A DNA stretch of 64,000 bases, taken from Amphibacillus sediminis NBRC 103570 (lineage in GTDB: Bacteria > Bacillota > Bacilli > Bacillales > Amphibacillaceae). The notes beneath the pieces are model-generated. The model did no database searches, was not told where the DNA came from, and saw only the letters and a program-made list of their open reading frames with translations. How positions within the stretch are numbered: the stretch's first letter is position 1; each line of letters starts with the position of its first letter. The translations under genes and the position numbers were made by a program. Location: assembly GCF_001552275.1 (NCBI RefSeq), contig NZ_BCQW01000007.1, positions 1 through 64,000 of the forward strand, read 5' to 3'. Positions 1 through 8,950 of the stretch are shown here, one piece after another.

Positions 1-52
1 GCCCTTCGATGGGGCGAGTAATCGCAGCCCCAGCCAGTTACACTGCGATAAA
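1..52 (+). repeat. R1 dispersed element, copy A (right end only)
   Basis: This is the right end of the R1 family, described under the copy at 30354-30606; the rest lies outside the window. It holds the terminal hairpin with a GTAA loop (11-31) and the end motif CCAGTTACACTGCGATAAA. It stops two bases short of the copA stop codon and runs antisense to copA. Confidence 0.85.
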
Positions 53-54
53 AT

Positions 55-2448
55 TTAAACTTTAACGCGTTTCAGTCTTAGAGCATTACTTACTACACTA
101 ACAGAACTAAATGCCATCGCTGCACCAGCAATCCAAGGCGCAAGCAGACCAAAAGCTGCTATTGGAATTCCCGCACTATTGTATGCAAAAGCCCAGAATA
201 AATTTTGTCTAATGTTACGCATGGTTAACTTACTTAACTTCAATGCACGTGGTAAAAGTGTTAATTCACCACCTAGAATCGTTACATCTGCTGCTTCGAT
301 GGCCACATCAGTACCTGTTCCAATGGCTATACCTGTATCTGCCATAACAAGTGCTGGTGCATCATTAATTCCATCACCTACCATAGCGACACGATTTCCC
401 CTTTCTTGTAGTTTCTTAATTTGCTCGGCTTTTTCTTCTGGAACAACTTGGGCAATGACCTGATCTATCCCAACCTCAGCCGCAATAGCCTGTGCTGTTA
501 TTTCGTTATCACCCGTTAACATAACAAGCTCAATGCCCATTGCCTTTAACTCTTGAACGGCTTGCTTAGCTGTTGGTTTTACTGTATCAGCAACCGCAAT
601 CATACCTTGATAATTCAAATCAATGCCAATAAGCATCACCGTTTTGCCTTGTTGTTCGAGCTCTTGCATTTGCAACTCATATTGTGAAGGATCGATACCG
701 TGTTTGGACATTAGCTTACGTGTTCCCACGATGACATGACGACCAGCCACCTCTGCTTCAATTCCATATCCAGGTATAGCTCGAAAGCTAGCTGGTTCAA
801 CTAATTCTACTTCTTTATCCTTACCATATTGAACAATGGCTTCTGCCAATGGATGCTCAGAGCTATTTTCCGCACTAACAATTAATGGCAATACGTCATC
901 ATCAGCATGATAGTCTGTCACTACAGGCTTTCCATGAGTAATTGTCCCTGTTTTATCCAAAACAATCGTGTTGGTTTTCCCTGCTCGTTCTAAATGTTCA
1001 CCACCTTTAAATAAAACCCCAATCTCTGCACCTTTTCCGGTTCCGACCATGATCGATGTTGGCGTAGCAAGTCCTAAAGCGCACGGACAGGCAATAACAA
1101 GGACAGCAACCGCAGCGATAAAAGCGGACTCAAAGCCACCAGTACCAACAAAGTACCATATGATGAAAGTTAAGATTGAGATAGCCACAACGACTGGAAC
1201 AAAGATGCCAGAGATTGCATCCACTAAGCGCTGGATTGGGGCCTTCGAGCCTTGGGCTTCTTCTACAATCCGGATAATATTAGCAAGAGCAGTATCTTGT
1301 CCTACCTTAATCGCTTTAATTCGAATTGTTCCATTTTTATTGAGGGTAGCCCCAATAACTTGATCTCCTGCTACTTTTTCAACAGGAATGGACTCGCCAG
1401 TAATCATAGATTCATCAGTTGAGCTGTGACCAGACAGAATTTGACCATCTACCGGTATTTTCTCACCTGGTTTAACCATAATCGTATCTCCAACGATAAC
1501 CTGATCGACAGGAATCATTAATTCTTCTCCATCACGTAAAACGCGAGCTTGCTTAGCCTGTAAATCTAGTAGCTTAGACAATGCTTCAGTTGTACGCCCT
1601 TTAGCTAGCGCTTCTAAATACTTGCCAAAAATAATCAGCGTAATGAGCATAGCGCTTGTTTCAAAATATAATTCGGCATGAACGGTATGCCCAGATCCTT
1701 GATGTCCTAAGGTTAAATAACCTTCATAGACACTATAAAAGTAAGCGGCACTTGTTCCTAAAGCAACTAAAACATCCATATTAGCTGAGCCACTTTTCAA
1801 ACTTTTATAGGCACCTTGATAGAATTGCCACCCAATATAAAACTGGACAGGTGTTGCCAAAGTCATTTGAAACCACGGATTCATCAAGAAGTCAGGCATT
1901 TGTAATTGAAAAAGATGTACGCCCATCGTTAAAAAAAGCGGCAAAGTGAGAACAGCTGAAATAATCACCTTTCTTTTTAACTTTTCAATCGCTTTATTCT
2001 TAGCAGTAGCTCGATCAGTTTGGCTTACTTTCACCGCCGCGCCGTATCCGAGTTGGTCAATTCTACTAATCAGCTGATCTTGATTGGTTACCCCAGTAAT
2101 ATAATGGACTGTGGCTGCTTCTGTCGCTAAATTAACCGTTGCATCTGTTACCCCCTCCGCCTTGGATAGCACCTTTTCAATCCGATTTGCACAAGCTGCA
2201 CAAGTCATCCCAGTGATATTTAATTCAAGTTGTTCAGTTTTTGCCCGATAACCAAGCTGGTCAATTTTATCTACAATAGCCTCTGGCTCGACTTGATTAG
2301 CATCATAATCTACACGAGCTTGCTCTGTCGCTAAATTAACATTAGCTGACACACCTTCTATGTTGTTTAACACTTTTTCAATCCGATGAGCACATGAAGC
2401 ACATGTCATACCTTCAATATTTAATCGTGTACTTTTTATATTCGTCAC
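55..2448 (-). CDS. copA: Copper-exporting P1B-type ATPase CopA
   Basis: This 797-residue inner-membrane pump uses ATP to export Cu(I). Two N-terminal heavy-metal-binding domains each carry the GMTCxxC motif (Cys16/Cys19 and Cys83/Cys86). They are followed by transmembrane helices with the CPC metal-site motif ([11 protein letters not shown]), the phosphorylation motif DKTGT, the SEHPLAEA motif of the nucleotide domain, TGDN, and GDGINDAP. Length and domain order are normal for Bacillus CopA. The start is a GTG preceded by an AGAGGGGGG ribosome-binding site about 7 nt upstream. The gene lies 12 bp behind csoR on the same strand, so the two form an operon that CsoR should control. No copZ chaperone gene lies between or directly behind them, unlike many Bacillus loci, although copZ could be elsewhere. 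Confidence 0.97.
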   Translation of the reverse strand: MTNIKSTRLNIEGMTCASCAHRIEKVLNNIEGVSANVNLATEQARVDYDANQVEPEAIVDKIDQLGYRAKTEQLELNITGMTCAACANRIEKVLSKAEGVTDATVNLATEAATVHYITGVTNQDQLISRIDQLGYGAAVKVSQTDRATAKNKAIEKLKRKVIISAVLTLPLFLTMGVHLFQLQMPDFLMNPWFQMTLATPVQFYIGWQFYQGAYKSLKSGSANMDVLVALGTSAAYFYSVYEGYLTLGHQGSGHTVHAELYFETSAMLITLIIFGKYLEALAKGRTTEALSKLLDLQAKQARVLRDGEELMIPVDQVIVGDTIMVKPGEKIPVDGQILSGHSSTDESMITGESIPVEKVAGDQVIGATLNKNGTIRIKAIKVGQDTALANIIRIVEEAQGSKAPIQRLVDAISGIFVPVVVAISILTFIIWYFVGTGGFESAFIAAVAVLVIACPCALGLATPTSIMVGTGKGAEIGVLFKGGEHLERAGKTNTIVLDKTGTITHGKPVVTDYHADDDVLPLIVSAENSSEHPLAEAIVQYGKDKEVELVEPASFRAIPGYGIEAEVAGRHVIVGTRKLMSKHGIDPSQYELQMQELEQQGKTVMLIGIDLNYQGMIAVADTVKPTAKQAVQELKAMGIELVMLTGDNEITAQAIAAEVGIDQVIAQVVPEEKAEQIKKLQERGNRVAMVGDGINDAPALVMADTGIAIGTGTDVAIEAADVTILGGELTLLPRALKLSKLTMRNIRQNLFWAFAYNSAGIPIAAFGLLAPWIAGAAMAFSSVSVVSNALRLKRVKV

Positions 2449-2460
2449 CGTAACCCCCCT

Positions 2461-2769
2461 CTACTTACTAAACTGTTTAATCACATCAATTAATTCAGTA
2501 ATCGACTCCTGACCTGACCCGGTTTGAATCGCATCTGATACACAATGGTGAACATGATCCTCCATCATTGCAAAACCAACCTTCTTCAACGCTGCATTAA
2601 TGGCAGAGATTTGTACTAGAATGTCAACACAATAGCGGTCCTCCTCAACCATTTTTTGAATGCCTCTAACTTGCCCTTCGATTTTTTTTAATCTATTTAA
2701 TAACTGCTTCTTATCTGGGTCAGAACGATGATGAACGTGTCTGACCTGATTCGGTGTTTGATTTTTCAT
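2461..2769 (-). CDS. csoR: Copper-sensing transcriptional repressor CsoR
   Basis: This 102-residue all-helical repressor belongs to the CsoR/RcnR family and releases DNA when it binds Cu(I). The characteristic Cys-His-Cys ligand set is visible: Cys47 (DRYCVDIL), His72 and Cys76 (DHVHHC), with the usual His/Cys spacing of four. The basic segment LNRLKKIEGQVRGI at residues 24-37 is the family's DNA-contact helix. csoR is the first gene of the csoR-copA pair. A likely operator, an imperfect palindrome starting ATACC and ending GGTAT, lies at 2794-2810 just upstream, which fits autoregulation. The ligand set makes a nickel-, formaldehyde- or sulfide-responsive paralogue less likely. Confidence 0.95.
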   Translation of the reverse strand: MKNQTPNQVRHVHHRSDPDKKQLLNRLKKIEGQVRGIQKMVEEDRYCVDILVQISAINAALKKVGFAMMEDHVHHCVSDAIQTGSGQESITELIDVIKQFSK

Positions 2770-2793
2770 TTAATCAGCTCCTTCACTTATACT

Positions 2794-2810
2794 ATACCCC
2801 CCTATGGTAT
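2794..2810 (-). promoter_or_regulatory. Candidate CsoR operator
   Basis: The 17-bp sequence ATACCCCCCTATGGTAT has matching arms (ATACC/GGTAT) around a C/G-rich centre, the general form of CsoR operators in Firmicutes. It lies 25 bp upstream of csoR. The function is inferred from position and pattern. Confidence 0.6.
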
Positions 2811-2857
2811 TAAAGTCAACCCGATAACTTAGCATAAAAATTTCTATTGATTTCAGC

Positions 2858-3001
2858 ATAAAGTGAAACTTCGTTTAGCGGGGTTTCGACGCATAGGATG
2901 TGCTCGAGCAGACGTTGCGACACAACGTCGCGAACTTAGTTAGCTTCCTCTCTCCCCGCACTGAACATTAGTTGAACCAACCGGGCTGCCACTGCGATAA
3001 A
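2858..3001 (+). repeat. R1 dispersed element, copy B (internally deleted)
   Basis: The left half matches the R1 consensus (TAAAGTGAAACTTCG start, CTCG stem-loop, GCGAC/GTCGC hairpin, CCCC..CTGAAC arm). The sequence then jumps from the 'ACCAACCGGGC' region straight to the end motif CACTGCGATAAA, so hairpins P4 and P5 are missing. It lies in the csoR-zur intergenic region and both termini are kept. Confidence 0.85.
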
Positions 3002-3467
3002 GCGAAACTATTCTTATTTACAACAGAATAAAATTGAGCTACAATTTAAGCGAAGTTTAGCCTTTAAGCAATAATTGAACTACCCCACTTATCAACCTTG
3101 CGGTCTGATTGAAGTGGGAGATTCTGCCTTTAATGACCAGCTTCCGTTCGACTTTTCGAAATTGCTAAAGCGTGCGATAACTAAGGTATGCTAGTCAGCT
3201 ATATCGACCTAAAACTCAAAATACCTGATATTTTAATTAAAAATTACTCCTAGCTATATTAGTTATTTTCTATCTAGAATTATTTATGCTATCATTTAGT
3301 TAGAGGGATAATAAAGTATTAGGCGTTGCAAAGTAGATTTAAATGACTATTATGCTGCCTTACTATGAAAGTTCCCTTTGTGGATATTCGATAGTATGGA
3401 AATGATAATTTTAAACCATTAGCCGGTGGGAAAAGTTTTAGAACATCTAAAGAAGGAAGGCGATCTG
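3002..3467. other. Intergenic stretch between R1-B and zur
   Basis: This AT-rich stretch of about 465 bp has no convincing gene, RNA or repeat. It must contain the zur promoter, but I could not pick a clear -35/-10 pair or a good Zur box. Confidence 0.4.
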
Positions 3468-3875
3468 ATGAATGTAGAACAAGCATTAGCCTTGCTGAAG
3501 GAAGCGGGTTACAAATATACTGACAAGCGAGCTGTTATTTTAGAATTCTTTGCCGAACAAGATCGTTATCGTACGGCAAAAGAACTGTTAACTTACATGA
3601 GTCCGAACTTTGAGGGTATCAGCTTTGATACGATTTATCGTAATTTACACTTATTTGATCAACTTGGAATTTTGGAATCAACTGAGCTTGGTGGCGAAAA
3701 ACATTATCAAATGTGCTGTACACATCACCATCACCATCATTTTATCTGTAAGAAATGTGGTGTGACTAAAGAAATTAAAGGTTGTCCAATGGATAGTGTA
3801 TCTAACGAGTTGAATAACTTTATGATTGACGATCATAAATTTGAAGTATACGGACTATGTCCTACTTGTCAATAA
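3468..3875 (+). CDS. zur: Zinc uptake regulator Zur (Fur family)
   Basis: This 135-residue Fur-family repressor represses zinc-uptake genes when loaded with Zn(II). It has an N-terminal winged helix (ALALLKEAGYKYTDKRAVIL, and ISFDTIYRNLHLF as recognition helix), then a His-rich segment (TTHHHHHH type, native to Zur proteins). The dimerisation domain holds two CxxC structural-zinc motifs (ICKKCG and LCPTCQ). The sequence follows B. subtilis Zur more closely than Fur or PerR, for example in SFDTIYRNL and KEIxxCPMD. An upstream in-frame GTG at 3426 gives 14 extra residues. The ATG at 3468 is preferred because it has AGAAGGAAGG 7 nt upstream and matches the family start (MNVEQAL). It is monocistronic. 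Confidence 0.92.
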   Translation: MNVEQALALLKEAGYKYTDKRAVILEFFAEQDRYRTAKELLTYMSPNFEGISFDTIYRNLHLFDQLGILESTELGGEKHYQMCCTHHHHHHFICKKCGVTKEIKGCPMDSVSNELNNFMIDDHKFEVYGLCPTCQ

Positions 3876-3998
3876 ACTTGGTCATATCATGACTGACAAT
3901 CATCATCTATTTTTCAGCAACTAGTTTCTTTAACTACAGGTCTTTTAAATTAACAACATAATAGATTTGAATGATCGAAAAAATAACTATGATATGTT

Positions 3999-4057
3999 CC
4001 CCCCTTAGGATAGACAGATATCACATTGAAACGCTGTTTTCATCTTAAGGGGCGTTT
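3999..4057 (+). terminator. Possible terminator behind zur
   Basis: CCCCTTA and TAAGGGG form a stem with a large interior; alternatively AAACGC and GCGTTT pair within it. TTTT follows. Both pairings are weak, but the position is right for zur. Confidence 0.35.
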
Positions 4058-4250
4058 TATGTCCGAATCCTAGTCAGAATAACACGTTCTTTAATGGGTG
4101 CAGTTGTTATAGCTACTATAGCGTAACATTCTGCCATAGAAGGCTTATTAACTTCGCTTCAATTACTAAATGGAACACTACCTTTTTCAAGCAATCCCTG
4201 ACTGAAGGAGGATCATTAATTTATCTTCTGAAAGATGACATTTTTTCTGA

Positions 4251-4471
4251 TAAAGTGGGGGTTCGACTGATAGGATGTACTCGTACAAACGTTGCGAACT
4301 TAGTCAGCTTCCCCTCCCCACTGAACGTTAGTTGAACCAATCGGGCCCTTACTGGCTGTTGAATCTCCCACTTAGAGATGACGTGTTCCCTTATTTCTTG
4401 AAGCAGGAGGCTTACAAAAGTTCTTTGATGGGGCGAGTAATGGCAGCCCCAGCCAGTTACACCGCGATAAA
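4251..4471 (+). repeat. R1 dispersed element, copy C
   Basis: This copy lacks the first bases of the left arm (GTGAAACTTCGTTCA) and the GCGAC/GTCGC hairpin. The rest, including P4 and the P5 GTAA hairpin, is present. It shares diagnostic changes with copy D (CGACTGATAGG, GTACTCGTACAAACG, TTAGAGATGACG), so C and D are sister copies. They flank the membrane-protein gene at 4510-5169 in direct orientation. Confidence 0.9.
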
Positions 4472-4509
4472 CGCAGACTTACTCCATGTCTGTTCTCTTT
4501 GTTTGCGAT

Positions 4510-5169
4510 TTAAAGCACATTTGTTTTACTAACATCTTCATTGTTTTGATTACGTATGTATAGAAATAGTCTATTTACCGTGATCAGTAAAAAACCCAAA
4601 ATGAAATAAACACATGAAAAAGCGATAATCGACAATGCCACATTTGCATAGCTACCAACACCTAGAGGAATTTCTCCATGAGGATTCAGAAAAAAATACG
4701 GATAAAAACCATCAAACAGACCTCTCAACAGTGAAACAATACTATAAATTAAAGGGTAAATTAACCAATAAAAGATACACGTATAACGATATCTTTTCTT
4801 GATTTCAAACACTAGCCAATTAATAAGAACCAGTATCGGAATGAAGTAATGGAGAGTAAAGTTCGTAACAATCCGAATTCCAGCATATTCCCCACCACTC
4901 GAAAGAAAGAAATGGTAGGTAAGAAAAGTTACAGCCATATAGATAATTGAGCAGCTTTTCAAATAATCTAATAATGCATTCGGATGCTTTTTTGATAAAA
5001 TAGCAAAGCTACTGCATAAAAATGTTATAGAAACCAAAAGATTAGAGTGAATAGTGAATTTCGTTAAAGATACCAAAGGATCAGGTGAATAACCAATATG
5101 TAAGATAACACTAGTAAAACCTACGATTGAAATTAAGCTATGAACAATTAACTTTAATTGGATTATCAT
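4510..5169 (-). CDS. Pr6Pr/FAR-17a-type six-helix membrane protein
   Basis: This 219-residue integral membrane protein has about six predicted helices (near residues 5-22, 40-57, 72-90, 105-122, 135-155 and 180-205). The motif SLLRGLFDGFYPYFFLNP before the last helices is typical of Pr6Pr / FAR-17a-AIG1-like proteins; its biochemical role here is unknown. An upstream start at 5247 would lie inside repeat R1-D, with the first 26 residues being repeat translation. The ATG at 5169 is preferred because AAAGGAG lies 11 nt upstream just outside the repeat. R1 copies C and D bracket the gene closely on both sides. No operon partner exists, and the promoter must lie in or beyond R1-D. Confidence 0.75.
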   Translation of the reverse strand: MIIQLKLIVHSLISIVGFTSVILHIGYSPDPLVSLTKFTIHSNLLVSITFLCSSFAILSKKHPNALLDYLKSCSIIYMAVTFLTYHFFLSSGGEYAGIRIVTNFTLHYFIPILVLINWLVFEIKKRYRYTCIFYWLIYPLIYSIVSLLRGLFDGFYPYFFLNPHGEIPLGVGSYANVALSIIAFSCVYFILGFLLITVNRLFLYIRNQNNEDVSKTNVL

Positions 5170-5193
5170 ATCATTTTTTACTCCTTTATAAGC

Positions 5194-5431
5194 TAAAGTG
5201 AAACTTCGTTCAATGGGGGTTTCGACTGATAGGATGTACTCGTACAAACGTTGCGAACTTAGTCAGCCTTCTCTCTACCCACTGAACGTTTGTTGAACCA
5301 ATCGGGACCTACTGGCTGTTGGATCTCCCACTTAGAGATGACGTGTTCCCTTATTTCTTGAAGCGGGAGGCTTACAAAAGCCCTTCGATGGGGCGAGTAA
5401 TCGCAGCCCCAGCCAGTTACACTGCAGTAAA
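5194..5431 (+). repeat. R1 dispersed element, copy D
   Basis: This copy runs from TAAAGTGAAACTTCG to CACTGCAGTAAA. Like copy C it lacks the GCGAC/GTCGC hairpin. The CTCG stem-loop is perfect here (TGTA-CTCG-TACA), where other copies have wobble pairs (TGTG-CTCG-TGCA). P4 and P5 are present. It covers the 5' side of the membrane-protein gene at 4510-5169 and runs antisense to it. Confidence 0.9.
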
Positions 5432-5518
5432 TTAATCGTTTATCATTCTATTTTGCTTTCTTTATTCAGTAAGTTAGCAAACTGCTTCTTTCTAGTGAAA
5501 TAAACAGCTGATTTAGCA

Positions 5519-5580
5519 CATGCGCCTTGGCGTATTTGCGCCCAGATTCTATCGAGCTCCGCTCGATAAATTTCCGCTGA
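5519..5580 (+). repeat. R2 dispersed element, copy a (core fragment)
   Basis: This is a fragment of the R2 family (see 8951-9150). It contains GCGCCTTGGCGTATTTGCGCC and the hairpin ATCGAGCTCCGCTCGAT. The second half of R2 is not recognisable beyond about 5580. A 73-codon reading frame across this area on the minus strand looks like repeat translation and is not called. Confidence 0.6.
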
Positions 5581-5850
5581 ATTAAAAAAGCTGATTTTTA
5601 AAGACTTCAAACCTAAGTTAAAGTCCGTCTTTCCCCAAATCAAGTAAAGATCGTACCTAATCAATGATCGCTTCCATTGAAGATTGATCTAGATATTCAA
5701 GAAACTGTTCCTTTAAAATTACTTTAAACCCGCTCCTTTTAGGCAAGGCAGAAGTCTAACCAGCTGCCCTTCCCCATTATTGACCGTAAATTTTTACCCA
5801 ATTAATATTAACATAAGTGCTCTTAGTTAAAAGTGTCTAAATATCTGCCT
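5581..5850. other. Intergenic stretch, nothing recognised
   Basis: AT-rich DNA lies between the R2-a fragment and the uspA-like terminator. No gene, repeat or RNA could be supported. Confidence 0.4.
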
Positions 5851-5880
5851 AAAAAAAGAGACCATCGTGATGATGGCCCC
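5851..5880 (-). terminator. Rho-independent terminator of the universal stress protein gene
   Basis: On the minus strand GGCCATC pairs with GATGGTC around a short loop, followed by a run of seven T (5851-5857). It lies about 90 bp behind the stop codon at 5972. Confidence 0.8.
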
Positions 5881-5971
5881 TTATTTCACTCTTGCATCTA
5901 ATTTACAAAGCTATTTTATGCTTAATTTCTACTATTTAACTAAAAAAATTTAAAATGCTACCTTTCAATTT

Positions 5972-6391
5972 TCATTTCACAATCATAACTGGACAATTAG
6001 CTCGTTTAGCCACCTTATGACTGACACTTCCTAGTACCATTTCTTGTAATGTATTTAAGCCCCGGCTACCGATAACACAGATATCCACATTGTGCTCATT
6101 TGCATAATTAACAATAGTTGGACCAGGATCACCATGCAAAATGACAATTTCGTAAGGGATATTGGCTTGCTTCAATTTCCGTTCAGAAATAGCTAGTTTT
6201 TCTCTGCGACTTTTATCTAAATCCACTGCATTCCAATGATAGGAAGCCTCTGATTTAGATGTGGCTGCATCAACAACATATAAGACCGTCACTTTTGCCT
6301 CTGGGTTGTTGGATGCTAAAATTAATGCCTTTTCACAAGCACGAATCGCATACTCAGAACCATCAGAGGCTAACAGAATATGGTTAAACAC
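5972..6391 (-). CDS. UspA-family universal stress protein
   Basis: This single-domain cytoplasmic universal stress protein has about 139 residues and the Rossmann-like alpha/beta fold of the family. It starts FNHILLASDGSE and ends with the nucleotide-binding signature G-2x-G-9x-G-S (GSRGLNTLQEMVLGS), so it probably binds ATP, as the MJ0577-type subgroup does. Such proteins generally support survival under starvation or oxidative stress; its partner is unknown. An alternative GTG at 6400 overlaps the ribosome-binding site AGGGG, so the GTG at 6391, 8 nt behind it, is preferred. An inverted repeat TAACTA-N5-TAGTTA (6404-6420) and a TATAAT-like box lie just upstream. It is monocistronic with its own terminator. 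Confidence 0.9.
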   Translation of the reverse strand: MFNHILLASDGSEYAIRACEKALILASNNPEAKVTVLYVVDAATSKSEASYHWNAVDLDKSRREKLAISERKLKQANIPYEIVILHGDPGPTIVNYANEHNVDICVIGSRGLNTLQEMVLGSVSHKVAKRANCPVMIVK

Positions 6392-6459
6392 GCTAATCAC
6401 CCCTAACTATTTGTTAGTTATATTATACAACCTTTAACAATTTCCGTATAGCTATCCAA

Positions 6460-7380
6460 TTATTTTTTATTATCAATTAAGTACTTTCCTAGAAGTGGTA
6501 TCACATCCTTGTTCTCATGATAGATTTGGTCATAGAAATCTAGTGGTACGGGCTTCGGGCCAACTGATGGGGCAATTTCAATGGTGAAACAAGGCTTTTG
6601 AAAAGAAGTTAAAAACCAGTCTGTAAATCCTCCTCCACTTGGGTTTGGTCCAGGCTCAATTAATCGATAACCTGTCAATTTAGCCAAGCCTTCAGCTAAT
6701 GGCCGATACTTTTCAATGATATCCCCTTGTAAATTATAACGCCAAAAAATCTCTTCTCCTGATGAATGATAGGCAATCGCACAATCGAACAGTTCATCTT
6801 CTGCTAGACGATAAAGCGCCTGGACTTCCGGCTCCGATAACGGCTTTTTCCCTTTGTAGTGACTTGACTTGGGTTCACCAGGATCTTGCTGAATATCTTC
6901 CCAACCTACTGGATATTGTCGATTTAAATCGACACCACGACTGTTTGCCTTCCAGCTTCGAAAATCGGTCGAGCCTTCATTCCAAGCAATTAAATCTTTA
7001 TGATGAGGGAAACCACTCGCGCCTTCCTGAACCAGCGTTACCCCGTCGGGGTTTACCATTGGAACAAATGTTAATGCGAGTTGGTCTAACTGTTTCTCTC
7101 TCAAGGTTTTCCACGGGGCATCTTGGTCAGTAAAGAGTGTCTCAATTAAGTCAACAATTAGCGCAGAAGTAAGCCACTCACGTGCATGGTGGGCACCATG
7201 ACAAAGCAACTTCTTATGACCCTTTCCTACCTTTACAGCAAAAATTCTCCTACCTTCAGCAGAATAGCCTATTGTGCTAAGACTAAGCTGATTAGCATAA
7301 CGAGTTGCCAACCGATTTAGATCAGAACAAAGCTGGTAGTAACTGTACACTTGTTTAGGATTAATTATTTTATTCCCCAT
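6460..7380 (-). CDS. M14-family zinc carboxypeptidase / peptidoglycan peptide hydrolase
   Basis: This is a 306-residue metallopeptidase of family M14. The zinc ligands are visible as His65-x-x-Glu68 (HHAREW) and His205 (IAYHSSGEE); the general base is Glu268 (FTIEIAP); VDLNRQYP around residue 150 is the substrate-binding DxNR-type motif. It resembles gamma-D-glutamyl-diamino-acid peptidases (YqgT-like) that recycle cell-wall peptides. It lacks LysM repeats and a signal peptide, so cytoplasmic action on imported muropeptides is likely. It lies 52 bp behind the acyl-CoA-dehydrogenase-like gene on the same strand. A long hairpin (7381-7424) spans that gap and includes the ribosome-binding site AAGGGG. 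Confidence 0.88.
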   Translation of the reverse strand: MGNKIINPKQVYSYYQLCSDLNRLATRYANQLSLSTIGYSAEGRRIFAVKVGKGHKKLLCHGAHHAREWLTSALIVDLIETLFTDQDAPWKTLREKQLDQLALTFVPMVNPDGVTLVQEGASGFPHHKDLIAWNEGSTDFRSWKANSRGVDLNRQYPVGWEDIQQDPGEPKSSHYKGKKPLSEPEVQALYRLAEDELFDCAIAYHSSGEEIFWRYNLQGDIIEKYRPLAEGLAKLTGYRLIEPGPNPSGGGFTDWFLTSFQKPCFTIEIAPSVGPKPVPLDFYDQIYHENKDVIPLLGKYLIDNKK

Positions 7381-7424
7381 AAATACACCCCTTAACCATA
7401 AATATGTATGGTCAAGGGGTATTT
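7381..7424 (-). promoter_or_regulatory. Long hairpin covering the ribosome-binding site of the M14 peptidase gene
   Basis: On the minus strand AAATACCCCTTGACCATA can pair with TATGGTTAAGGGGTGTATTT. This gives about 17 pairs with one mismatch and one bulge and a loop of about 6 nt. The AAGGGG ribosome-binding site is inside the 3' arm. No T-run follows, so this looks less like a terminator than a translational control hairpin or an operator. Confidence 0.6.
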
Positions 7425-7432
7425 AGTACGCT

Positions 7433-8596
7433 TTATTCAGATATTGCTCGTTTTGCTAGGAGCTGGATAACCATATCATCCATTGGCGGGTTATGTAAGC
7501 CAGCACGAACATCACGATAATACTGTTCGAAACGAAAGGCTTTTGATAATCCTCGTCCCCCGACAATACGCATAGCTAAATCAACAACCTGATTGGCTAC
7601 ATTAGTGGCAATCGTTTTTACTGCTGCCAAATCAGCTCCGAGTTCTTGACGCTGCTCTGGTGATCGTTTATCCCACTGATTAGCAACTTGGTACATAAAA
7701 CTTCTTGCCTGTAGTAGCTTAAGTTCAATCTCACCAATTTTTTGTTGAATATGTGGCACTTCCGAGATCGGTGTCTTCAAGCTGTTGGGTTGAAAGCTTT
7801 TGGCAAAGGCAATCGCATCGTTACGTGCAGCTATTGCAATACCTAAGTAACATGCCGGTATATGTAGTAACCATCCTTTAGCTTGACGAGGATTAGCTTG
7901 TTTATTTAACTCGACAAGCATATCAGCTTCAACCTTAACCTGATCAAAGACCACATCATGGCTCCCGGTTCCTCTCATTCCTAGAGTATCCCATGTTTTG
8001 TCTATAGTAATACCCGCAAGGTCACTACTTATTAAAAAAGACCCTACTGTGTCCTTATCTTCAACATAAGCTGAAACAATATAATAATCTAAGACTGAAG
8101 CCATTGTAGCAAATGTCTTTCTGCCTGTGATTAAATAATGATTGCCTTGGCGAACCGCTTTCGTCTCTGGAACACCACCGCGGGTTGGACTTCCGGTCGC
8201 ACGTTCCGAAGCAATCCGATTCACAAGTACTTGTTTTTCAGCAACTTGTTTAGCAAACCAATCAAATATTGAACGATCCCAAAGCTTCTCCTCGGCTAAT
8301 TCTTTTACGATCCCCAGATGCCAACCAACCGATAAGGCCGTTGCTGCATCACCAGCCGCTAATCGTTCTTGAACAAGCAGAAAATCATAGAGTGATAATG
8401 CCTCACCCCCATATGTCTTTGGTAAGGTTAATGTCAAATAATGCTCAGCTCGCAGGTCATCAATGTTAGCTTGCGGTAAGTCAGCTGACTCCTCTGCCTG
8501 TTTAACGCGCTTGCTCATTGTGTCAGCTAGCCGCCCTGCCTTATCAACTAATTGTTGTTGTTGCTCATTTTGTATATAGGTATTAAACATACTCAT
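7433..8596 (-). CDS. Acyl-CoA dehydrogenase-like flavoprotein (YdbM type)
   Basis: This 387-residue protein has the acyl-CoA dehydrogenase fold: an N-terminal helical domain (PKTYGGEALSLYDFLLVQERLAAGDAATAL), a middle beta domain (LITGRKTFATMAS, WDTLGMRGTGSHDVVFDQV), and a C-terminal helical domain (IVGGRGLSKAFRFEQYYRDVRAG). The C-terminal end is closest to the YdbM/DszC-like branch, whose members include flavin monooxygenases used on organosulfur compounds as well as true dehydrogenases, so the substrate cannot be fixed. No beta-oxidation genes are nearby, which argues against fatty-acid breakdown. ATG start; the M14 peptidase gene follows 52 bp downstream. Confidence 0.85.
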   Translation of the reverse strand: MSMFNTYIQNEQQQQLVDKAGRLADTMSKRVKQAEESADLPQANIDDLRAEHYLTLTLPKTYGGEALSLYDFLLVQERLAAGDAATALSVGWHLGIVKELAEEKLWDRSIFDWFAKQVAEKQVLVNRIASERATGSPTRGGVPETKAVRQGNHYLITGRKTFATMASVLDYYIVSAYVEDKDTVGSFLISSDLAGITIDKTWDTLGMRGTGSHDVVFDQVKVEADMLVELNKQANPRQAKGWLLHIPACYLGIAIAARNDAIAFAKSFQPNSLKTPISEVPHIQQKIGEIELKLLQARSFMYQVANQWDKRSPEQRQELGADLAAVKTIATNVANQVVDLAMRIVGGRGLSKAFRFEQYYRDVRAGLHNPPMDDMVIQLLAKRAISE

Positions 8597-8690
8597 TTAA
8601 GTTCTACCCCCTTAACGTCTATCCTACTATTTTATGCTTTTTTAGCAAAAGACGCAAAAAAAGCGTGAATTGGAAGTTCGATTTGATAAC

Positions 8691-8825
8691 TAAAGTGAAA
8701 CTTCGTTCAGTGGGGGACGACGCATAGGATGTGCTTGTGCAGACGTTGCGGACTTATTTCTTGAAGTGGGAGTCTTTCAAAAGCCCTTTGATGGGGCGAG
8801 TAATCGCCTGTTACACTGCGGTAAA
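8691..8825 (+). repeat. R1 dispersed element, copy E (internally deleted)
   Basis: Both R1 ends are present (TAAAGTGAAACTTCGTTCAG and TTACACTGCGGTAAA). About 110 bp between GACGTTGCG and the second arm of P4 (TTCTTGAAGTGGGAG) are lost, so neither P1 nor P4 can form. The P5 region is also shortened. Confidence 0.85.
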
Positions 8826-8894
8826 ACGTTTTCACACGGTCTATTTTAAGATTCGCCCGATCCCCTGATTGTACATCTACATTTTAGATAGAAC

Positions 8895-8941
8895 TAAAAA
8901 ACGTACACGAAGCTGCCGTTATCAACAGGTTCATGTACGTT
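8895..8941 (-). terminator. Rho-independent terminator downstream of mcp
   Basis: AACGTACACGAA (8900-8911) pairs with TTCATGTACGTT (8930-8941). On the minus strand it is followed by a run of six T. It lies about 210 bp behind the mcp stop with repeat R2-b in between. Confidence 0.75.
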
Positions 8942-8950
8942 AATTGTTAG

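Noticed and set aside
3720-3740. Run of six histidines, like an affinity tag
   Set aside because: His-rich segments at this position are normal in Zur proteins.
5443-5664. 73-codon minus-strand frame
   Set aside because: It reads through the R2-a fragment, with no ribosome-binding site and no recognisable protein; probably chance.
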